Shown piece after piece: positions 26,247 to 35,803 of a stretch of 64,000 nucleotides of DNA; position 1 is the first letter of the stretch; the number at the start of each line of letters is the position of its first letter. This DNA comes from DASQDN01 sp963844855. Its GTDB lineage: Bacteria > Acidobacteriota > Terriglobia > Bryobacterales > Bryobacteraceae. Position numbers and translations under genes: made by a program. The notes below the pieces were generated by a model, which saw nothing but the letters and a program-made list of their open reading frames with translations, had not been told where the DNA came from and ran no database searches. The stretch spans positions 1-64,000 of the forward strand of contig CAWJQP010000009.1 in assembly GCA_963844855.1 (NCBI GenBank). Reading direction: 5' to 3'.

Positions 26247-28710
26247 ACGCTATACCGAGAAGGCCCGGCGCGTAATCTTTTTCGCGCGGTATGAGGCGAG
26301 CCAGTTCGGCAGTCCGTACATTGAGACCGAGCACCTTCTGCTTGGTCTTCTTCGTGAGGATAAAGCCTTGGCGAACCGCTTCCTCCGCTCACACGCCGCC
26401 ATCGAGTCGATCCGGAAGCAGATTGAGTCGCATACGACAATCCGCGAAAAGGTTTCGACCTCTGTGGATCTGCCGTTGAGTCATGAGTGTAAGCGAGTGC
26501 TTGCTTATGGAGCCGAAGAAGCAGAGCGCTTGAGTCACAAACATATCGGCACCGAGCATCTTTTGCTCGGATTGCTGCGGGAAGATAAATCGTTCGCCGC
26601 TGAGATCCTCCACGAACGAGGGTTGCGGCTTTCCCAAGTGCGCGAGGAGATTGCGCGCCAGTCCTCAGAGAAGATGTCCGCCAATCGGCCAAAGGAAAGT
26701 TCACTGCTGGCAGAGTTCAGCCGCGATCTCACCCAGGCGGCCATGGATGGATCGCTCGATCCTCTGATCGGTCGTGATTACGAACTTGATCGCGTCATTC
26801 AAATATTATGCCGGCGTACTAAGAATAATCCGGTGCTCATCGGCGAACCCGGTGTCGGCAAGACAGCAATCGTGGAAGGTCTCGCTCAGCGAATTGCCGA
26901 GGGCGATGTTCCTTCGTTCCTCGCCGACAAGCGAATCCTTGCCCTCGATCTTTCTCTGATCGTAGCGGGCACAAAGTATCGCGGTCAGTTCGAAGAGCGT
27001 CTCAAGACGATCATGAAAGAGTTGATGGAGAACCAGAACGCCATCATCTTTATCGACGAGTTACACACGCTCGTAGGAGCAGGATCGGCTGAAGGTTCGC
27101 TCGATGCCGCAAACATACTGAAGCCTGCCCTCTCCCGAGGCGAGATTCAGTGTATCGGCGCAACGACGCCTGGTGAGTACCGTAAATCGATCGAGAAAGA
27201 TCGATCGCTCGAGCGCCGCTTCCAGGCCGTCAAAGTTCCGCCACCGAACGAAGCAGACGCCATTCGAATTCTGTTCGGAATCAAAGAGCGTTACGAGAAG
27301 TTCCATGCCGTCGCCTACACGGATGATTCGATTGAAACGGCTGTCTACGCCTCCTCGCGATTCATCCCTGACCGCTTCCTTCCGGATAAGGCCATCGATC
27401 TGATTGACGAAGCCGGGGCACGCGTTAAACTCCGTCAAACGACTCTCCCACCCGAGGTCGCTGATATCCAGAAGCGAATCAAGTTCATCGTCCATAGGAT
27501 GGAGAATGCGATCGCGAATCACGAGTTCGAAAAAGCCCGGTTTTATTCCGACGAAGAGCGGAAAGAACGCGAGAACCTGCGCGTTCTCCGCGAGAAGTAC
27601 AATCTCGACGACACCTCTACCGGCGTGGTGACAAAGGACGACATTGAGGACGTTGTCGCCCGCTGGACCGGCGTTCCGATGACCGCGATCAAAGAGGAAG
27701 AGGTCAACAAACTCCTTCGTATCGAAGAGGAGTTACACAAGCGCATTATTAGCCAGGAAAAGGCGATCAGCGCCCTTTCGCGCGCAATCCGACGTTCTCG
27801 CGCCGGCCTGAAATCTCCGAAACGACCCGCGGGCTCATTCCTGTTCCTCGGGCCCACAGGCGTCGGCAAAACCGAAGTGGCCCGCGCCCTGGCGGAGTTT
27901 CTCTTTGGAAGCGAAAAGTCGCTAATTCGCTTCGATATGTCCGAGTTTATGGAAAAGCACTCGGTCTCGAAGTTGATCGGCTCACCTCCCGGCTATGTCG
28001 GCTACGAGGAAGGCGGCCAGCTTACCGAGCGGGTGAAACGCCAGCCCTATTCGATCGTTCTCCTGGACGAAATCGAAAAGGCGCATCCAGATGTCTACAA
28101 CATCCTCTTGCAGGTATTTGAAGACGGCCAGTTGACCGACGGTCTCGGCAACACCGTCGACTTCAAGAACACGATCCTGATCATGACTTCGAACCTTGGC
28201 GCAAGACACCTTGAAAAGCGCCAGGGCATCGGCTTCGGGGTACATTCCGATGCGATTCCCGCGAAAGTCGAAGAGATGGTAATGGCCGAGGTGAAGCGAG
28301 CGTTCAATCCCGAATTCCTCAATCGTCTCGACGAAGTCATCCTCTTCACATCGCTCGTAGACGAAGATTTGTTGAAGATCATTCACCTTTTGGTGGAGCA
28401 GATCAACACCAACCTTGTCGCCAAGCAGATTAGCATCCGGCTCACGGACGATGCTGCGCGCTACGTGCTCGAAAAGAACTCTGATAGGGCATACGGCGCC
28501 CGACCATTGCGCCGGGCGCTCCAGAAGTACATCGAGGACCCGCTTTCCGAGGCGATCATTCAAGGTTCGCTGCAGCGACCCGCGGAACTCGAGGTCTACC
28601 TCGGTGACTCCGGCATCTTCTGCCGTCCGATCAACAAAGACGAGAACGGGGAAGAAGTCGCCGTCGGAGCCGTCGCTGAAACGCCGGGTACTCCGCTGTA
28701 TATTTTTTAA
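26239..28710 (+). CDS. clpC: ATP-dependent Clp protease ATP-binding subunit ClpC
   Basis: 823 residues of a class-I Hsp100 unfoldase that feeds substrates to ClpP. Two Clp-N repeats (residues ~1-150, with TEHLLLGLLREDK twice), AAA1 with GEPGVGKT and IIFIDELHTLVGAG, a UVR-type middle segment (ENAIANHEFEKARFYSDEER) that marks ClpC rather than ClpA or ClpB, and AAA2 with GPTGVGKT and VLLDEIEKAH. Start ATG 26239 matches the MFERYTEKARR opening of the family. The clpP gene is not here. Having clpC as last gene of an operon with serB and an ABC ATPase is unusual compared with Firmicutes ctsR-mcsA-mcsB-clpC; no such regulators precede it. Confidence 0.95.
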   Translation: MFERYTEKARRVIFFARYEASQFGSPYIETEHLLLGLLREDKALANRFLRSHAAIESIRKQIESHTTIREKVSTSVDLPLSHECKRVLAYGAEEAERLSHKHIGTEHLLLGLLREDKSFAAEILHERGLRLSQVREEIARQSSEKMSANRPKESSLLAEFSRDLTQAAMDGSLDPLIGRDYELDRVIQILCRRTKNNPVLIGEPGVGKTAIVEGLAQRIAEGDVPSFLADKRILALDLSLIVAGTKYRGQFEERLKTIMKELMENQNAIIFIDELHTLVGAGSAEGSLDAANILKPALSRGEIQCIGATTPGEYRKSIEKDRSLERRFQAVKVPPPNEADAIRILFGIKERYEKFHAVAYTDDSIETAVYASSRFIPDRFLPDKAIDLIDEAGARVKLRQTTLPPEVADIQKRIKFIVHRMENAIANHEFEKARFYSDEERKERENLRVLREKYNLDDTSTGVVTKDDIEDVVARWTGVPMTAIKEEEVNKLLRIEEELHKRIISQEKAISALSRAIRRSRAGLKSPKRPAGSFLFLGPTGVGKTEVARALAEFLFGSEKSLIRFDMSEFMEKHSVSKLIGSPPGYVGYEEGGQLTERVKRQPYSIVLLDEIEKAHPDVYNILLQVFEDGQLTDGLGNTVDFKNTILIMTSNLGARHLEKRQGIGFGVHSDAIPAKVEEMVMAEVKRAFNPEFLNRLDEVILFTSLVDEDLLKIIHLLVEQINTNLVAKQISIRLTDDAARYVLEKNSDRAYGARPLRRALQKYIEDPLSEAIIQGSLQRPAELEVYLGDSGIFCRPINKDENGEEVAVGAVAETPGTPLYIF

Positions 28711-28725
28711 GCTTGACTAAACGTG

Positions 28726-28757
28726 AAATGAGGCAGGCGAAATCGCCTGCCTCATTT
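28726..28757 (+). terminator. Rho-independent terminator after clpC
   Basis: A perfect 15-bp stem (28726-28740 with 28743-28757) whose upper part, GCGAAATCGC, closes in a GAAA-like loop. The stem's base is AAA/TTT, giving a short U tract. It begins 16 bp after the clpC stop and should end the serB-ABC-clpC transcript. Confidence 0.85.
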
Positions 28758-29432
28758 GCGTTGTACCTCTCCCGCGGGCCTCGAGATCGAAGTTTGTCAA
28801 CTCAAAGAGCGTATCGCCTTTTGGAAGCAATGGTCCGTCATTCCAAGGACCTGCTGTTCAGGCTAGCCCCAGACCGAATTGCTGCCAAAAAAGTGGTCCT
28901 TTGACGCCGGTAGACCTGCACGTCCCGATCCACGAGGTCGTCCAGGTCTTTCACCCCACAATAGACAAGAAAATTAGCGTGCGCGCATAGGAATCCGTGA
29001 CCGGATTATCGAGCCTTTCAGGCATGGGACTGGCCACGGTCCAGCGAATAGGCCAAGCGGCACCAAAGGAAAAAACTGTACGTTAAAGGCACAAGGAGCT
29101 CCGGGCGGCGTAGGCAGCGATTCCCAGAGCTCACGACACGAAAGCAGTTCTGACACGTTGATTCAAGGGTGCCTGCGTAGCCACGTACGGTACCACCGTG
29201 CCAGTCCCGAAAACGACCGTTTTCCGGACAATGCGGGTATGGTCGCTAGGAAGGGCTGCGCTCACCCGACATGGCAGGCGCACAAGGTTAAACCGACTTC
29301 AACAGTCTGTTCACATCCTGCACTAAACGGAGTGGCCCGTGGATCAGAATTGAAAATTTTCGACAACAGCAATTCGTGACGCCGCCGGTTCCGTTTAGTG
29401 TTTCATGGCGTGTTCGTAGGAAGGGTTGTGGG
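28758..29432. other. 675-bp spacer with no clear gene
   Basis: Between the clpC terminator and the convergent Kelch gene I see only short frames without family resemblance or ribosome sites. The one ordered feature is the palindrome at 29204-29229. Confidence 0.5.
29204..29229. repeat. Near-perfect palindrome, copy 2 of three
   Basis: Arms 29204-29214 and 29219-29229 (11 bp, one mismatch) around a GACC centre. The left arm GTCCCGAAAAC is identical to the corresponding part of the copy at 31212-31238. Confidence 0.7.
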
Positions 29433-30935
29433 TCACTGCACACCAATGGTGACTTCATTACTCGCCCGATCCATGTACCTTAAGCGCACCGGGACAGCCG
29501 CTCCGGGCAGGACGCCACTTGGCACACGGACATTGATCTGGTTTAGCTCTGGAAATGCTGGCGTATTCCCGAACCACAGAACCTCAGCCATCCGGCCGCC
29601 GATCGATACTTGAGGGGGAATAAAACTGCCATTCGTCAAGCCCCTCAAATAAATTTCTAAATACTGACCGGCCACGGCGGGATCGCTTGAAGAAGCAAGC
29701 CGGGGTGTCCCAGCGTGCAGGATCGCGCCCTGCCCTCGTCCGTCGCCGGATAAAGAGAGAAGCGCGGGCGAGGGAATCAGAAGTCCGGGACGATAGATTT
29801 CAGCGCTGGCAATGACAGCAATCCCTGTCCAGCCGCCTGCTAGCAGGACCGTACCGTCCGGAAGCAATGTGGCGGTGTGGGAATTTCGGCGTGGGTTCAT
29901 AATTTCCGCGAATGTGCCGTTCGCGGGCAAATACATTTGGGCGTCCTCGCCGGTAATCAGGACTGTTCCATCGGCGATCACTGTGGCCGCAGAATAGTAC
30001 TTGACAGCGATCGTCCCGCCTGTTGTAAATATCTTGGTCGCTGGGTCATATAGTTCTACATCGACAGGTCCGTCTTCGCCGCTGCCAATAAATAGAACTT
30101 TGCCGTTCGTGAGCAAGCTTGCCGTGTAAGCGTAATAACCGGGTTGTTGACCGTTTGCCGTCCAAGAGTAAGAAGAGCATTGGCCTGTCATATCTCCCGT
30201 AGAAGTGAACAACCCAGCAGGGGTGAAGAGCTGGGCTTTGCAGCCGCCCGAAATCAAGACGCTGCCATCAGCGAGCAGCGTGCTCGTACCTCCCCTCCCG
30301 TCTCCGCTTGGTCGAATCTCCGGCGGCGTGCCGACTGTCCTCGCGAACTCCCTCGTCCGTGGATCGTAGAGTTCAGCGACTGCAGAGTTGCAGGGGACCG
30401 CGCACCCGTTGATCAAGACCCTGCCATCGGCAAGTAAAGTTGCACTAAACAGACCGAAGGCCGTAGTCATGCTGCCTGTTGCGCTGAATGCACCCGTTGT
30501 TGGGTCGTATACCTCAGCGGTTGAATAAAACTGAGCTGCGCTACGTTCCGGCGCGATCACGTCGAACCCCCCAGCTATCAAGACGCTGCCGTCGGCTAGC
30601 AATGTGGCGGTGTGACCGACTCGCGGAGTGGTCATCATTCCTGTTGGGGTGAACGTGCCCGTGCTCGGATCATACAGCTCAGCGGTAGCAGTAACGCGTG
30701 TGAAATCATCGTAGGCGCCTCCCGTGATCAGAACCTTGCCGTTGGACAGCAGAGTTGCAGCGTGGGATACACGCGGCGCGGTCATGCTGCCCGTTAGGGT
30801 GAACGTGCCCGGCGACTGAGCCAGAGCTATACAGGCGAGAACTACCGCCAAAGACAGAACGAGGACAAGTTTCATGCCGACCCCGCGCGTCTTCCGTAAT
30901 GCTGAGGCCGGGCCGTAGCCGTTAATGAGTGACAT
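29433..30935 (-). CDS. Secreted Kelch-repeat protein with Solibacter-type C-terminal module
   Basis: About 500 residues. A signal segment (KLVLVLSLAVVLACIALAQ) is followed by Kelch-type blades, visible as HTATLLADGSVLIAGG, SATLLADGRVLINGC, TASLLTNGKVLFIGS and HTATLLPDGTVLLAGG, each paired with an AELYDPxT motif. The last ~100 residues (GTPRLASSSDPAVAGQYLEI, FPELNQINVRVPSGVLPG) are a short Soli_cterm-type module. ATG 30935 has an AAGGAGA ribosome site at -8 to -14; ATG 30875 (MKLVLV) would give a shorter signal peptide. Probably an extracellular adhesin or scaffold; ligand unknown. It ends close to the clpC spacer and stands alone. Confidence 0.8.
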   Translation of the reverse strand: MSLINGYGPASALRKTRGVGMKLVLVLSLAVVLACIALAQSPGTFTLTGSMTAPRVSHAATLLSNGKVLITGGAYDDFTRVTATAELYDPSTGTFTPTGMMTTPRVGHTATLLADGSVLIAGGFDVIAPERSAAQFYSTAEVYDPTTGAFSATGSMTTAFGLFSATLLADGRVLINGCAVPCNSAVAELYDPRTREFARTVGTPPEIRPSGDGRGGTSTLLADGSVLISGGCKAQLFTPAGLFTSTGDMTGQCSSYSWTANGQQPGYYAYTASLLTNGKVLFIGSGEDGPVDVELYDPATKIFTTGGTIAVKYYSAATVIADGTVLITGEDAQMYLPANGTFAEIMNPRRNSHTATLLPDGTVLLAGGWTGIAVIASAEIYRPGLLIPSPALLSLSGDGRGQGAILHAGTPRLASSSDPAVAGQYLEIYLRGLTNGSFIPPQVSIGGRMAEVLWFGNTPAFPELNQINVRVPSGVLPGAAVPVRLRYMDRASNEVTIGVQ

Positions 30936-31415
30936 CGCCTTCTCTCCTTGTCGAAAGAGAGGAGGGTGGCATCCACATGTCACAGCTTTCGGGGCGACCA
31001 CTCGATCGGCACCTAATTATATGTGATCGTGCGGTTGCGAAATCGGCTGCGACAGATGCTTGGTCAATCAACGTTAACGGGCCGACTGGGGTTAACCGGT
31101 CCGGCGCGAGAAAACATCGAATTGGCGTCAGCTCTGGAATGCTGCCCTTACCTAATCGAGCTCCGTTTTTAACACTTGTTCCGGGAAACTGTTCACCAGC
31201 ACGCACAGCCTTGTCCCGAAAACGATGTTTTCGGGACACCGGCCGAAGGACGCCGTCGCCACCGTCCTTACCGTACACTTTCTCCTTTTGGTGCCGCGTG
31301 GCCAAATAGCTGTTCTTTCAGCGGATACGGCGCAGAGAGAAGAACTTGGGTGCCAAACCCCTATCAGCCGGAACAACTCGCGAAAGTCGTGCAGCGCGCA
31401 AGGACCAATAGACCT
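30936..31415. other. 480-bp spacer upstream of the Kelch gene
   Basis: Both flanking genes are on the minus strand, so this holds the Kelch promoter and the 3' end region of the upstream DUF4097 gene. I see no gene. The palindrome at 31212-31238 lies in the middle. Confidence 0.5.
31212..31238. repeat. Perfect palindrome, copy 3 of three
   Basis: Twelve-base arms, TGTCCCGAAAAC (31212-31223) and its exact complement (31227-31238), separated by GAT. It is the most perfect of three related palindromes in spacers of this window. Confidence 0.85.
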
Positions 31416-32285
31416 CTATAGCCTTTGTAAGCTGATGCTGCCGTTCGACGTCGACAGGTCGACCGAAGGACCGCCAACTCCAATCTGGCCGTCAGCGTGG
31501 TTCTTTTTCATCGTGCCCTGAACCGGCAAATCGCTGCTGATGTGACCGTTAGACGTATCCGCTCTCAGTTGTGCGCCTGCGTTATCCGGCAACGTCAGAT
31601 TGATGGAAGCGTTTGACGTGGATAGCCGGATGCTGTTCCGATTGAAGGACCTTACCTTCAGGCTGATTCCACCATTGGAGCTTTCGAGACGGATCGGTGT
31701 TCCCTGCTCCGGCTCCGTCAGGTCAACACTAACCCTAGCGTTGGATGTATGTCCTGTTATCGCGCCGCGGTGATCGTTCACGTCGATGGAGCCGTTCGAC
31801 GTCTCAATTTCGAGAGATCCCTTTGTGTTCAGGATTCGCACGCCTCCATTCGAAGTCCGGATGCGTGCCGGGCCTTCGATGTCGCGCGCTTCAACATGGC
31901 CGTTTGAGCTGGCTATACGTTCCAGCGCGACACGGCGTGGAACACGCAGCCTGTACCTGGCGCCGTAATTTCCACGAACGGAGCTGGGTCGGACCGTACG
32001 GATATCGATCGCATCCGAAGATTGTTGAATATCGATCTTCAGCGCTCTCAGCAGGTCTTCCGTAGCGGCGTATTTGGCCCCCGTAATCTCAATCGTGTCC
32101 TTGTCCCAACCCGTAACCTCGACAGATCCATTAAGGTTCTCGATCGAAACGCGCCCGCCCGGCTTCAGCGAATAGCTAAATGAGAAATTCTCGGTAAATC
32201 GATCCGACCGGTCCCCCCAGACCACGTCCTCGCAACCGGCCAGAAAAAATGAAAGAAGACCCACACTTAAATAGGCAGATTTCAT
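31416..32285 (-). CDS. DUF4097-type beta-helical lipoprotein
   Basis: 289 residues. The N-terminus SVGLLSFFLAGC is a lipobox, so the mature protein is anchored by a lipidated Cys19-like residue. The rest is a right-handed parallel beta-helix typical of DUF4097 (putative adhesin): repeated SSNGHVEARDIEG, RTSNGGVRILNTKG, ETSNGSIDVNDHRG, ESSNGGISLKV and STSNGSISLQRL, each about 20-25 residues. AAGGAG lies 9 bases before ATG 32285. DUF4097 proteins often accompany anti-sigma or PspC genes; here none is adjacent. It diverges from pyc with 75 bp between starts. Confidence 0.85.
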   Translation of the reverse strand: MKSAYLSVGLLSFFLAGCEDVVWGDRSDRFTENFSFSYSLKPGGRVSIENLNGSVEVTGWDKDTIEITGAKYAATEDLLRALKIDIQQSSDAIDIRTVRPSSVRGNYGARYRLRVPRRVALERIASSNGHVEARDIEGPARIRTSNGGVRILNTKGSLEIETSNGSIDVNDHRGAITGHTSNARVSVDLTEPEQGTPIRLESSNGGISLKVRSFNRNSIRLSTSNASINLTLPDNAGAQLRADTSNGHISSDLPVQGTMKKNHADGQIGVGGPSVDLSTSNGSISLQRL

Positions 32286-32360
32286 TACAAACAGCTCCTT
32301 GCCAACTCAATACGAACGAAAGGTCAAAAGAGTTCCCCATGTTACCTTGAGGGATATCCC

Positions 32361-35300
32361 ATGAAAAAACTGCTGGCCCTGAATCGCGGTGAGATAGCGA
32401 TCCGCATTCTCCGAGCGGCGACCGAGCTTCAACTGCGAACCGTCGCAGTCTATTCACAGGAGGATCGCCTCAGCCTCCATCGATTTAAGGCGGACGAAGC
32501 ATATCAAATCGGCCAAGGTAAAGGACCGGTTCAGGCATACCTGGACGTCGATAATATCGTAGCGCTTGCAGCAGAAAAGGGTGTCGACGCAATTCATCCT
32601 GGATACGGATTCCTATCCGAAAACCCCGCTTTACCGCGAGCGTGTGAGCGCTTCGGCATCACGTTCGTGGGCCCGAGCGAGCGCCTTCTCGACCTGCTCG
32701 GCGATAAAACGGCAGCTCGTCGGCTCGCCGACCAGGCGGGCATCCCCACAATTCCGGGAACACCCGAAGCCATCACGGACCCTGCGGTCGCTGTTGAGAC
32801 CGCGCGACGCATCGGTTTCCCGCTCATTATCAAAGCGGCCTTTGGCGGCGGTGGACGGGGCATGCGTGTCGTTGACCGTCCTGAGGATTTCGAAAGCCGC
32901 CTGCAGGAAGCTCGTCACGAAGCCGGAGCCGCCTTCGGTAACGATGCAGTCTTTCTCGAACGCTATATCCGCCGAGCGAAACACATCGAAGTGCAAATCC
33001 TCGGAGATAAACACGGAAACATTCTGCACTTATACGAGCGCGATTGCTCCGTCCAACGCCGCCACCAGAAGGTAGTTGAAGTCGCTCCGGCAGTCAACCT
33101 CGATCCGCGCATCCGCAAGGAACTCGCCGATGCTGCGGTACGCCTGGCGCAGACCGCTGGTTATTACAATGCCGGGACGGTCGAGTTTCTGGTCGACATG
33201 GATACGGGCGAGTGGTACTTCATCGAAGTCAACCCTCGCGTGCAGGTGGAACACACGGTCACCGAGGTTGTGACCGGGATTGATATCGTCCGCTCGCAGA
33301 TTTTGATCGCGCAAGGCGAACAACTGCACGGCCCCGTCATGCGTCTGCCGCAACAGCACGAGGTACCGCTACACGGATATGCGCTCCAGTGCCGCGTAAC
33401 TACGGAAGATCCGTCGAATAAGTTCGTTCCCGACTACGGCCGCATTCAGACATACCGCTCGCCCGCCGGCTTTGGAATTCGCCTCGATGGCGCGTCGGCG
33501 TATGGCGGGGCTGTCATCACGCCATACTACGACTCGTTGCTCGTCAAGGTCACGGCATGGGGTCGCGATTTTGAGAACGCGTGCCAGCGAATGGATCGCG
33601 CACTACGCGAGTTTCGAATCCGGGGTGTAAAGACCAATATCCCGTTTCTTGAAAATGTCGTTCATCACGAAACCTTCCAGGCGGGCGAGGCAACAACGCG
33701 ATTCCTGGACGATACACCGGAACTCTTCCAGTTCACTCAGCGGCGCGACCGGGCGACAAAGCTACTCACCTACCTCGGCGAAATCGCTGTCAATGGGAAT
33801 AAGGAAGTTGGAGGCAAGCCCAAGCCAAAGAACCTCCGGCCGGCTCCGATTCCGGCGCACGATGCATCACAGCCGCCTGATGGTACACGGCAGTTGCTCG
33901 ATCGCTTGGGTCCCGAGAAATTTGCGGAATGGACCCGTTCTCAGGAACGGCTGCTTCTAACCGATACAACATTCCGCGATGCCCATCAGTCTCTGTTCGC
34001 CACGCGCATGCGGACATATGACATGCTTGCGATCGCCAATTTTGTCTCTCATAACCTCTCGAGTCTTTTTAGTTTGGAGATGTGGGGCGGCGCGACATTT
34101 GACGTTGCCATGCGCTTCCTTTATGAGGACCCGTTCGAGCGGCTCCAAGTCTTACGGAAAGCAGTCCCCAATATCTGCTTCCAGATGCTGCTCCGCGCTT
34201 CGAACGCCGTTGGATACACCGCATACCCTGACAATGTCGTAAGAGAGTTCATCCACGAATCGGCCAAGCAAGGTATTGATATCTTCCGCGTGTTCGATTC
34301 CTTGAACTGGCTGCCCAATATGAAGATTCCGATGGAGGCAGTCCGAGATACAGGCCGTATCTGTGAAGGAGCGATCTGCTATACCGGCGATATCCTGGAT
34401 CCCAAAAGAGACAAATACACGCTTCAATACTACGTTCGTATGGGGAAAGAACTCGAACGAATGGGGGCGCACATTCTTGGCATTAAAGACATGGCGGGAG
34501 TTTGTAAGCCATACGCCGCAGAGAAACTTGTTCGCGCTCTCCGGGATGAAGTTGGCCTGCCGGTTCATTTCCATACGCACGACACAAGCGGCATCAATGC
34601 ATCTTCCATCCTGAAAGCCGCCGATGCCGGGGTCGATGCGGCAGACGGCGCCATCGCGTCGATGAGTGGTACGACGAGCCAACCCAATCTCAATTCCATT
34701 GTGGCCGCGCTCAATAACACGATGAGAGACACAGGCCTCAACGTCGAAGCCCTCCAGCAAGCAGACGATTACTGGGAGGTAGTGCGCGGCTACTACGCGC
34801 CTTTCGACTCGGCGCCAAAATCCGGCACTGCCCAGGTATATCTACATGAGATGCCTGGTGGACAATACACCAATTTGCGTGAGCAAGCCGAATCGATGGG
34901 CCTTGGCGCTCGCTGGCCTGAAATCGCCAAAGCCTACGCTGACGTAAACATGGCTTTTGGCGACATCGTCAAAGTAACGCCGTCGAGCAAGGTTGTTGGT
35001 GACTTGGCGATCTTTCTCATCAGCCACGGCATGACCGTCGAGGAGTTTAAAGCTCTTGGCCCGGATCACACCGTGACGCTCCCGAACTCTGTCGTAGACA
35101 TGTTCTCGGGTTCGCTCGGTGAGCCTGAAGGCGGATGGCCAAAGCAAGTTCAGGACGTCGTCCTTCGTGGAGGTGAGCCGAAATATGGAAGGCCCGGCGA
35201 ACACCTGCCGGCTGTCGATCTTGAAAAAACCCAACAGGAGTTGAGTGAAAAGATCGGCCGGGAGGCGACTCACGCCGAGCTTATGAGTTACCTGATGTAC

Positions 35301-35798
35301 CCAGAGGTATTTCTCCAGTTCGAACGCGCCCGCGAAGCTTATAGCGACCTAAGTGTAGTTCCGACGCCGGAGTTCTTCTACGGAATGGATCCCGCGACCG
35401 AGATCACGATGGAGATCGAGGAGGGCAAAGTTCTCATCATCAAGTTCCTCACCATCGGAGAGGCGCATCCCGATGGAACTCGCACGGTCTTCTTCGAACT
35501 CAACGGTCAACCACGCGAAGTCACCGTGATCGATAAGACCTTAAAAGTTGAGGCCACGCAACGCCAGAAAGCGGATCCGGGAAATCCTGGACACGTCGGC
35601 GCTCCGATCCCTGGAGCGGTCACTTCAATCACACACGAACCCGGTCAGAGCGTTAAGAAAGGCGAGCGGCTCCTCATCATGGAAGCGATGAAAATGCAAA
35701 CCACCGTGTATGCTCCGATTGACGGCAAGCTGCAGGACTTGCTAGTCAAGGTTGGCGACACAGTTGATGCAAAGGATCTGCTCGCCGTCATCGCTTAG
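32361..35798 (+). CDS. pyc: Pyruvate carboxylase
   Basis: 1145 residues, the normal length of a single-chain alpha4 enzyme. It carboxylates pyruvate to oxaloacetate to refill the citric acid cycle. Order: biotin carboxylase (~1-450; AFGGGGRGMRVV, the glycine-rich ATP loop, and FIEVNPRVQVEHTVTE), carboxyltransferase (~530-800; DTTFRDAHQSLFATRMRTYD, with metal-binding HFHTHDTSG), the PYC/OADA domain, and the biotinyl domain whose EAMKM places biotin on Lys1111. GAGGGAT lies just before ATG 32361. A monocistronic gene, divergent from the DUF4097 lipoprotein. Confidence 0.97.
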   Translation: MKKLLALNRGEIAIRILRAATELQLRTVAVYSQEDRLSLHRFKADEAYQIGQGKGPVQAYLDVDNIVALAAEKGVDAIHPGYGFLSENPALPRACERFGITFVGPSERLLDLLGDKTAARRLADQAGIPTIPGTPEAITDPAVAVETARRIGFPLIIKAAFGGGGRGMRVVDRPEDFESRLQEARHEAGAAFGNDAVFLERYIRRAKHIEVQILGDKHGNILHLYERDCSVQRRHQKVVEVAPAVNLDPRIRKELADAAVRLAQTAGYYNAGTVEFLVDMDTGEWYFIEVNPRVQVEHTVTEVVTGIDIVRSQILIAQGEQLHGPVMRLPQQHEVPLHGYALQCRVTTEDPSNKFVPDYGRIQTYRSPAGFGIRLDGASAYGGAVITPYYDSLLVKVTAWGRDFENACQRMDRALREFRIRGVKTNIPFLENVVHHETFQAGEATTRFLDDTPELFQFTQRRDRATKLLTYLGEIAVNGNKEVGGKPKPKNLRPAPIPAHDASQPPDGTRQLLDRLGPEKFAEWTRSQERLLLTDTTFRDAHQSLFATRMRTYDMLAIANFVSHNLSSLFSLEMWGGATFDVAMRFLYEDPFERLQVLRKAVPNICFQMLLRASNAVGYTAYPDNVVREFIHESAKQGIDIFRVFDSLNWLPNMKIPMEAVRDTGRICEGAICYTGDILDPKRDKYTLQYYVRMGKELERMGAHILGIKDMAGVCKPYAAEKLVRALRDEVGLPVHFHTHDTSGINASSILKAADAGVDAADGAIASMSGTTSQPNLNSIVAALNNTMRDTGLNVEALQQADDYWEVVRGYYAPFDSAPKSGTAQVYLHEMPGGQYTNLREQAESMGLGARWPEIAKAYADVNMAFGDIVKVTPSSKVVGDLAIFLISHGMTVEEFKALGPDHTVTLPNSVVDMFSGSLGEPEGGWPKQVQDVVLRGGEPKYGRPGEHLPAVDLEKTQQELSEKIGREATHAELMSYLMYPEVFLQFERAREAYSDLSVVPTPEFFYGMDPATEITMEIEEGKVLIIKFLTIGEAHPDGTRTVFFELNGQPREVTVIDKTLKVEATQRQKADPGNPGHVGAPIPGAVTSITHEPGQSVKKGERLLIMEAMKMQTTVYAPIDGKLQDLLVKVGDTVDAKDLLAVIA

Positions 35799-35803
35799 GC
35801 GCG

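Noticed and set aside
28713..28904. 63-residue frame just after clpC
   Set aside because: It starts inside or next to the terminator hairpin and shows no domain or ribosome site.
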